Shown here piece by piece: positions 56,245-64,000 of a stretch of DNA of 64,000 nt (position 1 is the first letter of the stretch; each line of letters begins with the position of its first letter). The notes below the pieces were generated by a model. That model saw only the letters and a list, made by a program, of their open reading frames with translations, did not search any database and was not told where the DNA came from. The translations under genes were made by a program, and so were the position numbers. This DNA comes from Methylophilus sp. 14. GTDB lineage: Bacteria > Pseudomonadota > Gammaproteobacteria > Burkholderiales > Methylophilaceae. The DNA is taken from positions 310,001-374,000 of the forward strand of contig NZ_JADKYS010000001.1 in the NCBI RefSeq assembly GCF_015354345.1, written 5' to 3'.

Positions 56245-58549
56245 ACGTCAACCCGCCGCCTGGCTGGCTGGCAGTCAATAGTTTGTGTATGTCCTCTATC
56301 GGCATCGGCCTGCCGAGCAAAAATCCCTGTATGCAATCGCAACCGGTGTCGCGCAAGAAGTCTAGCTGCGCCTGGGTTTCTATGCCTTCCACCACTACTG
56401 AAATGCCCAGAATGGCTGCCGTTTTGACAATGGTGCTGACAATTTCACTGTCTGCAGTACTGTCTGGGACATCGACCATAAATGCGCGGTCTATCTTGAG
56501 TTCATCAATCGGCAAATGTTTGAGTTTAAACAACGACGAATTGCCAACGCCAAAGTCATCCAGTGATACCCGTACACCTAATTCTTTGAGTTGCTTGAGA
56601 ATTTCTAGCGCCTGTTCTTCGTGTTCAAAAACGGCACTTTCGGTGATTTCGAGGGTAATGAGTCCAGGCGGAATGGCGTATTGTTGCAATAGTTGGCTAA
56701 TGCGCAAGGGTAGGCTGTGGTCGCGGAATTGGCGTGGTGAAATATTGATCGATAAGCCGACAGTTTGGCCGTGTTTGTGTATCAGTCCCGATAAATGGCG
56801 AAAGGCTTCGCTGATGACCCATTCACCAATCGGCAGGATCAGTCCGGATTGCTCTGCATAGGGGATAAATTCGGCCGGGGAGGTAATATCGCCTTTGTTA
56901 TTGCGCCAGCGGATCAGGGCTTCAATGTTGGTGATACGTGGTTGCGTTTGTTGGTTGAGGTTGAAAATCGGCTGAAAATGTAAAAAGAATTCCTGTTTTT
57001 TAATCGCTTTGCGTAGTTGCACATCGAGCCGGAAACGGTTTTGCGCCAGCTTGGTTTGCTCTTTGCAATAGAATAAAAACAGCTGCTGGGTGGAGCGTTT
57101 GGCGTGGGCGAGCGCGGTATTGGCGTTACGCGCCAGCTGGTCTGCATTACTGGCATCGCGTGGGAACAGGCTGATGCCTATACAGGCATCGAGGATTAAT
57201 TCATGGTCTTCGATCAGCACAGGTTTATGTACGATTTTGCACAGATTATTCGCCAGGTGTACCAGTTCAGCGTCGGTTTTATACCGGGAAACAATCAAGG
57301 CAAATTTGTCGCCATGCACGCGGCCCAGTTCGCCACACTCATGGGTGATGTATTGCAGGCGCTGTGCGACTTCGAGCAAAAACAGGTCGCCGGTGCGGTG
57401 GCCAAAGCTGTCATTAATACTTTGAAAGTGTTTTAAATCAATCACCAAGAGGGCCACCATGTCGCTGTCGTTAGCCGCGTTAATAATGGCATGTTCAAGC
57501 AGGTTAAGCATGGCGAGCCGGTTAGGCAGGCGCGTGAGCGGATCGCTGCGCGACAGTTGCAGGTACTCCATCTCTTTTTCGGCCAGGCGTTTTTCGGCGC
57601 GTAGCAGTCGCTCACTTTCGCGCAATAAAATACTTTGCCTGACCGCGGAGAAAATCAGTATCGACGTCACCGAGGCTATCGCAATATGGTAGGCATAAGG
57701 GTGTGGGCCGCTTTGCAACCAGATCAGCAGCAAGGTGCTGATGCTGAATACAAAGGCGATCACAGGAATCCAGCTGCGCAAGCGTCGGCATTGGCGGTGG
57801 AAGGTGGTTCTTTTGGCGATACGTACTTGCCAGCCATAAAGGCCGCTGCCGATGAGCAGGTCGGCGACGGAGAAGCCGTAGTTAATCCAAACGCTGGTTT
57901 GCGGGCTGTGGTTGAGTGCATTCAGGTTCCATTGCATCCAGCAGATGCCTAGCAGGGCGAGCCCGGCACTGAGTAGTAGCCACGGCATCATCCAGGCTGG
58001 CCTTAAGTAGGGGATGAGTAGCAGCGACACCAGGGCGGCGCTCAGCATGCTGGCCGGATAGGCCGTGAGCACGGCCAGTTGCAACAGGCTGACATCTGCC
58101 GATTTTGGTAAATAAGAAATCAGCACATAGCCGAGGATGGCAATGCTGAATGACAGGGCGTCTATGGTAAATGCCCAGGTTTTGGAACGTGAGAGCTGGC
58201 TGCGCAAGGCGGTGATAAAGCCAATGATGAGGCAGGGGCCCAATAATGGATAAAAGATATCCGATTGCGCCGGAAAAGCGTTCTGATGCGTCAGGACCTG
58301 AAAAATCCACAAGACGCCGCCGGTAAAATAGGCGAAGGCACCAATCACAAACCAGCGTTTACAGACACGATGCGCCGGGTTGGCACGGAAATAGCCGAGG
58401 GTGGCGAGAATCAGGCAGGCACTGATGGTCGATATCCAGTGGAGGTTGTCCAGCCATAGCGCTGTTTTAGGCGTCGCGTTGAAGGAGGCCAGCAGGCATA
58501 GCAATAAAACGGATACAGCAACAACAATAACTTTACGCGAAAGTGTCAT
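56216..58549 (-). CDS. EAL-domain protein with degenerate GGDEF
   Basis: The protein has 777 residues. The N-terminal 310 or so hold about nine membrane segments of an uncharacterised sensor. A GGDEF-like domain follows with DPLTRLPNRLAML, but the active site reads VHGDKF in place of GGDEF, so cyclase activity is unlikely. The EAL domain is complete: NIEALIRWRN, SINISPRQF, EITES, then LDDFGVGNSSLFKLK and EGIETQAQL. It is therefore probably a cyclic-di-GMP phosphodiesterase, perhaps with the GGDEF part as a GTP sensor. It converges with the DUF1905 gene. Confidence 0.92.
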   Translation of the reverse strand: MTLSRKVIVVAVSVLLLCLLASFNATPKTALWLDNLHWISTISACLILATLGYFRANPAHRVCKRWFVIGAFAYFTGGVLWIFQVLTHQNAFPAQSDIFYPLLGPCLIIGFITALRSQLSRSKTWAFTIDALSFSIAILGYVLISYLPKSADVSLLQLAVLTAYPASMLSAALVSLLLIPYLRPAWMMPWLLLSAGLALLGICWMQWNLNALNHSPQTSVWINYGFSVADLLIGSGLYGWQVRIAKRTTFHRQCRRLRSWIPVIAFVFSISTLLLIWLQSGPHPYAYHIAIASVTSILIFSAVRQSILLRESERLLRAEKRLAEKEMEYLQLSRSDPLTRLPNRLAMLNLLEHAIINAANDSDMVALLVIDLKHFQSINDSFGHRTGDLFLLEVAQRLQYITHECGELGRVHGDKFALIVSRYKTDAELVHLANNLCKIVHKPVLIEDHELILDACIGISLFPRDASNADQLARNANTALAHAKRSTQQLFLFYCKEQTKLAQNRFRLDVQLRKAIKKQEFFLHFQPIFNLNQQTQPRITNIEALIRWRNNKGDITSPAEFIPYAEQSGLILPIGEWVISEAFRHLSGLIHKHGQTVGLSINISPRQFRDHSLPLRISQLLQQYAIPPGLITLEITESAVFEHEEQALEILKQLKELGVRVSLDDFGVGNSSLFKLKHLPIDELKIDRAFMVDVPDSTADSEIVSTIVKTAAILGISVVVEGIETQAQLDFLRDTGCDCIQGFLLGRPMPIEDIHKLLTASQPGGGLTSKTELLTTR

Positions 58550-58596
58550 GCAGCCCCCTTGTTTTTTGTCAATTCTAACAAGGGGTTAGAAAAAAA

Positions 58597-59493
58597 CTAG
58601 TCCCTGCTGATAATTAATTTCACGGCATGTATTAATCCGACACAGAGTGCGCCAGCCAGCACGCCGACCGCAGCATTAATCAGCCATGACCATGAAGAAA
58701 ACTGCTCAACCAGCACGTGTAGCGGGTGGATGCCATGCGCAATAATGCCACCCCCCACCAGGAACATGGCCGCGGTGCCAAGCACGCTCAGCAAGCGCAT
58801 CAGGTAAGGCACGGTTTGCACCATGCCCCAGCCAAATTTGCGTGTGGCTTGTGACGGTAAATGCGTGCCCGGGCGTTGCATCAGCCACAAGCCCATATCA
58901 TCCATTTTGACAATGAGTGCCACCAGGCCATACACGCCCAAGGTCATGACCACGGCAATCAGCGACAGCACCAGGATACGCTGTGTCAGCGCAGCATCGG
59001 CCACCACGCCTAAAGCAATGACGATAATTTCTGCTGACAGGATAAAGTCAGTGCGCACGGCGCCTTTGATCTTTTCTTTTTCCAGCGCCAGCAGGTCGGT
59101 CTGTGGTTGTTGCATGGCGGTGTGCACGGCTTGTGTATGCGCCTCATCTTGGGCGTTGTGATGCAGTTTGTGCCAGACTTTTTCAAAGCCCTCAAAACAT
59201 AAAAACGCGCCGCCCAGCATCAGCAGCGGTGTAATCAGCCAGGGTAAAAAAGCGCTGATCAATAAGGCTGCGGGCACCAGAATCAGCTTGTTGAGTAATG
59301 AGCCGCGCGCGACGGCCCACACCACGGGTAACTCACGATTGGCTGCGATGCCGGTGACCTGCTGCGCATTCAGGGCCAGGTCGTCGCCCAGTACCCCAGC
59401 CGTTTTTTTGGCGGCTAGCTGGCTCATGACCGACACGTCGTCGAGCATGGTGGTGATGTCATCAAGTAGTGCCAGCAGGCTGGATCCGGCCAT
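58597..59493 (-). CDS. DUF808 (YedI-type) membrane protein
   Basis: The protein has 298 residues. MAGSSLLALLDDITTMLDDV and the following MSQLAAKKTAGVLGDDLALNAQQV are the signature of the YedI/DUF808 family. Several membrane segments follow, with a polar loop at about 120-150. The family is conserved in proteobacteria but without established function. It is divergent from the DUF2946 gene; an inverted repeat CCCCTTGTT/AACAAGGGG (58555-58585) lies just after its stop codon and may act as a terminator. Confidence 0.88.
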   Translation of the reverse strand: MAGSSLLALLDDITTMLDDVSVMSQLAAKKTAGVLGDDLALNAQQVTGIAANRELPVVWAVARGSLLNKLILVPAALLISAFLPWLITPLLMLGGAFLCFEGFEKVWHKLHHNAQDEAHTQAVHTAMQQPQTDLLALEKEKIKGAVRTDFILSAEIIVIALGVVADAALTQRILVLSLIAVVMTLGVYGLVALIVKMDDMGLWLMQRPGTHLPSQATRKFGWGMVQTVPYLMRLLSVLGTAAMFLVGGGIIAHGIHPLHVLVEQFSSWSWLINAAVGVLAGALCVGLIHAVKLIISRD

Positions 59494-59555
59494 GGTTTGT
59501 CCTGTATCAATGCGAATAGTTGTTTATTTTAAAGGATTCCCGTTAGAATAGCGGC

Positions 59556-59990
59556 ATGGTAACGCTCAGATTTCAGCGATGGATGGCACGCATGGCCTTG
59601 ATGGCGATCATGCTGGCAGCGCTCGTCCCTAGCTTGAGTCTGGCTTTTCCTATGCAAAGCGGTAAAAGCTTTGTACAAGAAGTGTGCTCGTCGCAAGGCA
59701 GCAAGCTGGTGATTCAGGTCATCACCACGCAAGGCAAATTGCGCGCCACGCTCATCGACTACCAACCGTCACAAAAACCGGTCTCACTCAGCCATCACCT
59801 GAATCACTGCCCGTTTTGCCATATGGCGATGGATGATGTGGTAATGCCAGCATACAACCCGGCTTACATCCTGTTTCAACACGCCCAGGCCGACCTCGCC
59901 CTCAGCGATTACCAAGCCCCGGTCGTCACCACTGTTTACACCACTGCGCATCTCACGCGCGGCCCCCCTCTGACTCCAAGCGCAATCTAG
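59556..59990 (+). CDS. DUF2946 family exported protein, probably copper-linked
   Basis: The 144-residue protein has a signal anchor or signal peptide (MARMALMAIMLAALVPSLSLA) and the family motif HHLNHCPFCHMAM with Cys, His and Met near residues 87-99. DUF2946 genes are commonly found beside copper-type TonB receptors, as here with the receptor at 61979. The HCPFCHM group could bind copper; this is inference from residue type and context. The frame starts at ATG 59556. Confidence 0.75.
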   Translation: MVTLRFQRWMARMALMAIMLAALVPSLSLAFPMQSGKSFVQEVCSSQGSKLVIQVITTQGKLRATLIDYQPSQKPVSLSHHLNHCPFCHMAMDDVVMPAYNPAYILFQHAQADLALSDYQAPVVTTVYTTAHLTRGPPLTPSAI

Positions 59991-60053
59991 TGCCGTCAAA
60001 CATTTGACGGTTTACGCGTCTGCCTGTGACACAGGCATGGATGGAGTCATCTC

Positions 60054-60302
60054 ATGATTATTATCAATCTGCAGGCAATGATATTTGCCAAACAGGTGGA
60101 GTGGAAACGCCACATCACCCTCAAAGAAGTCGCCGAATCAACCGGCATCAGCCGCATGACCTTGCACCGCATGGTCAAAAATCCTGCCTATAACGCTTGC
60201 ACCGAGCATCTCAGCAAGCTCTGCAATTATTTTGATTGCGACATCAGCGCCTTGATCCGCTGGCAGCCAGAAAATGCTGTCAGGCAAATCATTGCTGCAT
60301 GA
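60054..60302 (+). CDS. small XRE-type helix-turn-helix protein
   Basis: The 82-residue protein has a Cro/XRE helix-turn-helix (HITLKEVAESTGISRMTLHRMVKN, about residues 20-43) and then YNACTEHLSKLCNYFDCDISALIRW, as in the HTH_26 type. It has two or three cysteines that might bind metal. GGAG at 60042 supports the ATG. It lies between the DUF2946 gene and two PEP-CTERM genes, so it may regulate this locus. Confidence 0.82.
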   Translation: MIIINLQAMIFAKQVEWKRHITLKEVAESTGISRMTLHRMVKNPAYNACTEHLSKLCNYFDCDISALIRWQPENAVRQIIAA

Positions 60303-60386
60303 ACGTTAACCAAGGCGCCGCTACGCTAGCTTAATGACGGCATGCGGCGACCTGCATCTAATTACAAATTTGAGGATAAGTTTAAT

Positions 60387-61142
60387 ATGAAAAAAACACT
60401 ATTAGCCGTTGCGTTATTGTCTTTAACCCAAACTGCCTGGGCACATTTGAGTTATACCGGCCGCGACTTTGGCACATTTTCAGGTCTGGCTGATGCCAGC
60501 AACAGCATCACCACGACTGCTACCAACAACTTTGCCTGGGCAGATGCCGCCAGCGGTAACTTGGGCGACAGTCATGGTGCGCGTGCCTTCCGTTTTACCT
60601 TGCAAAACCAAGCGTGGGTAGATTTCACTGTCGATGCCGTTTCAGCAGATTTACTGCCTGCATTCTCCATTTACGCTGGTCTGGGAGCTGTGCGCACAGC
60701 GGGTGTATGGCCAGGCACACAAACCAGTGCCGATTATGATACTTCAGCAGCTTCTGTCGTCTGGCGTGATGGCTGGGCATTGGCCAATCTGGGCGCAGGC
60801 AAAACTTCTGCTGACACCGATGGTGTCTGGAACGCAGTGGGTGATTGGAAGATGGGCGGTGACGGTGATGCTGCCGGTGATGACAGCGTACTCAGTAGTT
60901 TTGTTTATCAAGGCTCTGCGACCACGACAACTGACATTGTGACTGGCCGCTTTTTGTTAGGTGCCGGTGATTACACCATCATGATCGGTGGCAATAACAG
61001 CAACATCGTGGCTGGCCCATTCAGTTATAGCGCATTGCTAAATGTCTCTGCCGTACCTGAGCCAGAAAATATGGCGTTGATGATGGCTGGCCTGTCTTTG
61101 CTCGGGTGGCAAGTGCGTCGTCGTAATCGTGTGAGCAAGTAA
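60387..61142 (+). CDS. PEP-CTERM protein of the copper-linked locus, copy A
   Basis: The protein has 251 residues. The signal peptide is MKKTLLAVALLSLTQTAWA. The tail is VPEPENMALMMAGLSLLGW then QVRRRNRVSK. GAGGATAAG precedes ATG 60387; the open frame back to 60342 has no support. The body is rich in Ala, Thr, Asp and Gly with FRFTLQNQAWVDFTV, which resembles a pre-peptidase-like beta-sandwich; I cannot name the domain with certainty. It is 57 bp from the next PEP-CTERM gene in the same direction. Confidence 0.87.
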   Translation: MKKTLLAVALLSLTQTAWAHLSYTGRDFGTFSGLADASNSITTTATNNFAWADAASGNLGDSHGARAFRFTLQNQAWVDFTVDAVSADLLPAFSIYAGLGAVRTAGVWPGTQTSADYDTSAASVVWRDGWALANLGAGKTSADTDGVWNAVGDWKMGGDGDAAGDDSVLSSFVYQGSATTTTDIVTGRFLLGAGDYTIMIGGNNSNIVAGPFSYSALLNVSAVPEPENMALMMAGLSLLGWQVRRRNRVSK

Positions 61143-61198
61143 GTTTTTAAATCAGGACAGTGGCATGGGGCTGCTGTCCATCAACTTTGGAGAAGAAA

Positions 61199-61918
61199 AT
61201 GACTTTTTTGAAAAAAACATTAGCCTTGGGTCTACTCACATTGGCTACCTCGCCGGCATTTGCAGCCGTGGCTACTTACAATGTGACAACCACCTGGTTT
61301 GAGCCTGATACCCAACCTAAAAACTCTATTTTTGAGGGGTCATTTAACTATGATTCCGCGACAAAAACGATCACCAGTCTGGCTGGCAAGTTAAGCGAGT
61401 CTATGACGGGTACCAATGCTTCCAATATGACCTGGTTAGATCTGAATTACCAGTTGGTGTCATGGTATGACGCGACGCTTGGCGGTACTTTTGCGGCGAC
61501 TTTTAAAAACAACAGTACCAGTACCTTCTGGACCGGTGCGGGTGGTAATGGATGGTCACCGGAATCAGGCATTGCCAACGGCGGCGTGTATGCGGGTTTT
61601 CCACGCGCGGGCAATAATCCGGGCAACGCTTATGCATTAATTTTTGTGCCAGACAGCCCATTAACCACATTGACACAAGCGCAAATCAACAAGCTGGCTT
61701 ATGCAGACTGTGCGCCTGGCGGCATGATGGGGGCCGTGTGTATGACGGGTACATCAGCAGCGGGTTATGGTGATATTGGCACCATGAGTGGCTACCCGGT
61801 CAGTCAGGTGATTACGATGGTGACCGTGCCTGTGCCTGAGGCCAGCACTTATGCCATGTTAAGCCTGGGCCTGGCAGTGACTGGCATGATCGCCCGTCGT
61901 CGTCGCGAGCAAGTGTAA
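61199..61918 (+). CDS. PEP-CTERM protein of the copper-linked locus, copy B
   Basis: The protein has 239 residues. The signal peptide is MTFLKKTLALGLLTLATSPAFA. The tail is VPEASTYAMLSLGLAVTGM then IARRRREQV. GGAGAAGAA precedes the ATG. The body has Met- and Cys-containing stretches (DCAPGGMMGAVCMTGTSAAG) that could ligate copper, which fits the neighbouring receptor; this is inference. It is unrelated in sequence to copy A apart from the sorting signal. A hairpin separates it from the receptor gene. Confidence 0.85.
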   Translation: MTFLKKTLALGLLTLATSPAFAAVATYNVTTTWFEPDTQPKNSIFEGSFNYDSATKTITSLAGKLSESMTGTNASNMTWLDLNYQLVSWYDATLGGTFAATFKNNSTSTFWTGAGGNGWSPESGIANGGVYAGFPRAGNNPGNAYALIFVPDSPLTTLTQAQINKLAYADCAPGGMMGAVCMTGTSAAGYGDIGTMSGYPVSQVITMVTVPVPEASTYAMLSLGLAVTGMIARRRREQV

Positions 61919-61936
61919 GTAGTCATTGTTGAGATG

Positions 61937-61967
61937 AATGGCAAATGCATGTGCGTTTGCCATTTTT
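61937..61967 (+). terminator. terminator or attenuator before the TonB receptor
   Basis: AATGGCAAA (61937-61945) pairs with TTTGCCATT (61956-61964), followed by TTT. It ends about 12 bp before the receptor start codon, so it may limit read-through into that gene. Confidence 0.7.
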
Positions 61968-61978
61968 AGAGAAGAACC

Positions 61979-64000
61979 ATGAAGTTAATCACGCCATTTG
62001 CATTATTGCTGCTGTCTCCTGTTGTATCGTCTGCCGAATCGGCAATCAAGGATGGCGACAACACGCTGCAACTGTCACCTGTAGAAGTCGTGCAGGATAA
62101 GCAGGCGACCGATAGCCGCTTTAAAGGGGACGTCGTGCATGCTAACGGCATTCAGCGGCAATCCGTTAACACCAGTGATACTGCCAAACTATTGGAAGAC
62201 ATCCCAGGCGTCAGCACATCTGCTGCCGGGGGGATTTCCAGCTTGCCTACCATACACGGCTTTGCGGATGACCGTAACCGTACGCTGGTGGATGGCATGG
62301 ACTTGATGAGCGCTTGCCCAAATCATATGAATCCGGCCTTGTCGTTTGTAAATCCTGGCCAGGTGAGAAGTATCCAGGTCTACACCGGAGTAGCGCCTGT
62401 GAGCGCAGGCGGCGACAGTATCGGTAGTACCATTCAGGTCAATTCAGCACGCCCACGCTTTGCCAATGATGATCAAGACTTTTTGACCTTTGGCCAGTTG
62501 GGCACGTTTTACCGCAGCAATGGTGCAGCCAGAGGCGGCAATCTGGCACTGGGCGCCGCAACCCGCCAGTTCAGTCTGGCTTATACGGATTCTTATGCTG
62601 ATGCCAATAATTATCAGGCTGCCGGGAATTTTAAAAAGCCCATTTTGCAAATCACGCCGACTGAGGATAGGCCGGGTGAAAAAGAAGTGGCAAGCTCTGC
62701 CTTTCGCCGCTCTAGAAACCGTGAGCTAGGACTCGCCTGGAATTTGAATGACAAGCACCTGTTTGAACTAAAGTGGGGTGAACAAAGCCTGGATTGGGAA
62801 GGGTTCCCAAATCAGCGTATGGATATGGTGTCGAGTGAGCCTGATCCGGATACAGGATCCTATCGGCTCAACACCAAAAAACCGGCCAACGTGAACAGAA
62901 CCTTGAACTTTCACTATCTGGGTTCGTTTGATTGGGGAGAGTTTGAGACGCGTTATTTTCACCAGGATACGCATCACGCCATGGATATGTTGCGTAGCCG
63001 CTATATCGCCATGTATATGCCAATGTTAAGTGATGCAGAGACCGATGGCGGCACTGTCAAAGCCAATATTATTTTAAATCCACGTGACACTTTAAGAGTC
63101 GGTGCCGAATTTCAGAACTATCGTCTGGATGACTGGTGGCCTGCGCTGGATGCAGGCCCGTCCATGGGACCAAATAGTTTCTGGAATATCCGCAATGGTA
63201 AAAGAGACCGTTTAGGCATTTATGGCGAATGGGAAGCCGAATGGAACAAAGAGTGGATGACCTTGCTCGGTCTGCGCACGGACAGAGTCAGATCATCTGC
63301 TGGTCAAGTACAGGGATATTCTGCTTCGTATGATGCGGATGGCTTCGGTTTTGGCGCAACCCGGTTTAATCAGCGCGATCGCAGTCAGACCAATCAGCAT
63401 TATGATTTGACGGCATTGGTTAAATATCAGCCTGACCAAAATCAATCTTATGATCTGGGTTTTGCCAGAAAAACCAGGTCTCCCAATCTGTATGAGCGCT
63501 ATGCCTGGTCTGCCAACACCATGGCCGCCCTGATGAATAACTTTGTTGGTGATGGCAACGGTTATGTCGGTAATCCTGATTTAAAGCCCGAAGTGGCTTA
63601 TACCTTGAGCATTGGTAGTGACTGGCATGATGCCAACCATGAAAAATGGATGATTAAAACGACTGCCTATGCGACCTACGTAAATAACTATATTGATGCA
63701 AAGCGTCTGCAAAACAGTGTATCAGCCGGTAGTGGTTGTAATGGCAGCAACGTCACGGCCACCAATTGCTATGTGTTACTACAATATCAGAATGTAGATG
63801 CCATGCTCTATGGACTGGATCTCTCAGGCAGTTATCAGCTGGGTAGTGTGCCGCATGTTGGCAGTTTCTCAACCAGCGGGGTGATCAGCTATGTGCGTGG
63901 CAATAATGAGACTACCGGCGGGCATCTGTACCACATGATGCCTATCAACGCTAAAGCTGCGTTGCAACATCAATTAGGCAAATGGACGAACCGCTTTGAG
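61979..64000 (+). CDS. TonB-dependent copper receptor, OprC/NosA-like, 3' end missing
   Basis: This outer-membrane receptor is open over 674 codons to the window end. The signal peptide is MKLITPFALLLLSPVVSSAES. The plug domain has a TonB-box-like start and DTAKLLEDIPGVSTSAAGG, then SLPTIHGFADDRNRTLVDGM. The plug carries SACPNHMNPALSF, with the C-x-x-x-M pair (Cys113, Met117) that binds copper in OprC. The barrel has the C-terminal GNPDLKPE motif region. OprC and NosA take up copper and support nitrous oxide or methanol enzymes in some bacteria. Neighbours are DUF2946 and two PEP-CTERM genes. Confidence 0.9.
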   Translation, partial: MKLITPFALLLLSPVVSSAESAIKDGDNTLQLSPVEVVQDKQATDSRFKGDVVHANGIQRQSVNTSDTAKLLEDIPGVSTSAAGGISSLPTIHGFADDRNRTLVDGMDLMSACPNHMNPALSFVNPGQVRSIQVYTGVAPVSAGGDSIGSTIQVNSARPRFANDDQDFLTFGQLGTFYRSNGAARGGNLALGAATRQFSLAYTDSYADANNYQAAGNFKKPILQITPTEDRPGEKEVASSAFRRSRNRELGLAWNLNDKHLFELKWGEQSLDWEGFPNQRMDMVSSEPDPDTGSYRLNTKKPANVNRTLNFHYLGSFDWGEFETRYFHQDTHHAMDMLRSRYIAMYMPMLSDAETDGGTVKANIILNPRDTLRVGAEFQNYRLDDWWPALDAGPSMGPNSFWNIRNGKRDRLGIYGEWEAEWNKEWMTLLGLRTDRVRSSAGQVQGYSASYDADGFGFGATRFNQRDRSQTNQHYDLTALVKYQPDQNQSYDLGFARKTRSPNLYERYAWSANTMAALMNNFVGDGNGYVGNPDLKPEVAYTLSIGSDWHDANHEKWMIKTTAYATYVNNYIDAKRLQNSVSAGSGCNGSNVTATNCYVLLQYQNVDAMLYGLDLSGSYQLGSVPHVGSFSTSGVISYVRGNNETTGGHLYHMMPINAKAALQHQLGKWTNRFE

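Overview
The window looks like the chromosome of a beta-proteobacterium, most likely a methylotroph of the Methylophilaceae (inference). The grounds are the many PEP-CTERM surface-protein genes (seven here), betaproteobacterial versions of the housekeeping genes, and a GC-balanced backbone interrupted by AT-rich inserts. No species marker such as 16S rRNA is present, so the family assignment is tentative.

Layout. 1-4.0 kb: the secD-yajC-tgt group on the minus strand, split by a plus-strand PEP-CTERM gene and a 0.6 kb non-coding element with long inverted terminal repeats. 4.2-11.9 kb: core metabolism and envelope genes (pssA, leuA, an EamA exporter, a HAD phosphatase, a beta-barrel protein, a CcsA/YpjD-type protein, ffh). 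12.0-22.6 kb: an accessory island anchored on an intact tRNA-Lys(UUU) gene. It carries four further copies of the tRNA 3' half plus its terminator (15861, 17557, 20947, 22491) and one terminator-only copy (12641). Each marks the right end of a small cargo segment: a lipoprotein, an HNH plus PD-(D/E)XK-like nuclease pair, three PEP-CTERM proteins, an exported dehalogenase-like hydrolase and membrane proteins. No recombinase gene is visible. In three segments the stop codon of the terminal PEP-CTERM gene is the TAA of the tRNA anticodon loop.

22.7-30 kb: another PEP-CTERM gene, a KefB/C-type potassium/proton antiporter, an OsmC-YcaO fusion, an RhlE-like helicase and a YaiI family protein. 30-35 kb: a cyclic-di-GMP cluster (GGDEF cyclase, HD-GYP phosphodiesterase, GAF-PAS-GGDEF-EAL protein). 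35-35.9 kb: three small unknown genes behind a near-ideal Fur box, two of them paralogous. 35.9-38.7 kb: divergent ppk2 and pit, a phosphate/polyphosphate pair with a Pho-box-like site between them. 38.8-44.4 kb: an OhrR/MarR regulator, a DnaQ-GIY-YIG fusion, ccoG, a MocR regulator and a small unknown gene.

44.4-56 kb: a dense housekeeping run (rplU-rpmA, obgE-proB, purE-purK, rpsT, murJ-ribF, ileS, lspA) with two repeat elements at the ribF-ileS and ileS-lspA junctions. 56-59.5 kb: a DUF1905 gene, an EAL protein with a degenerate GGDEF, and a DUF808 (YedI) membrane protein. 59.5-64 kb: a probable copper-uptake locus with a DUF2946 protein, a small HTH protein, two PEP-CTERM proteins and an OprC/NosA-type TonB-dependent receptor that runs off the window.

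Most start codons were chosen from ribosome-binding sites and family alignment rather than from the longest frame. Homology calls are from recognition of motifs and were not checked by database search.
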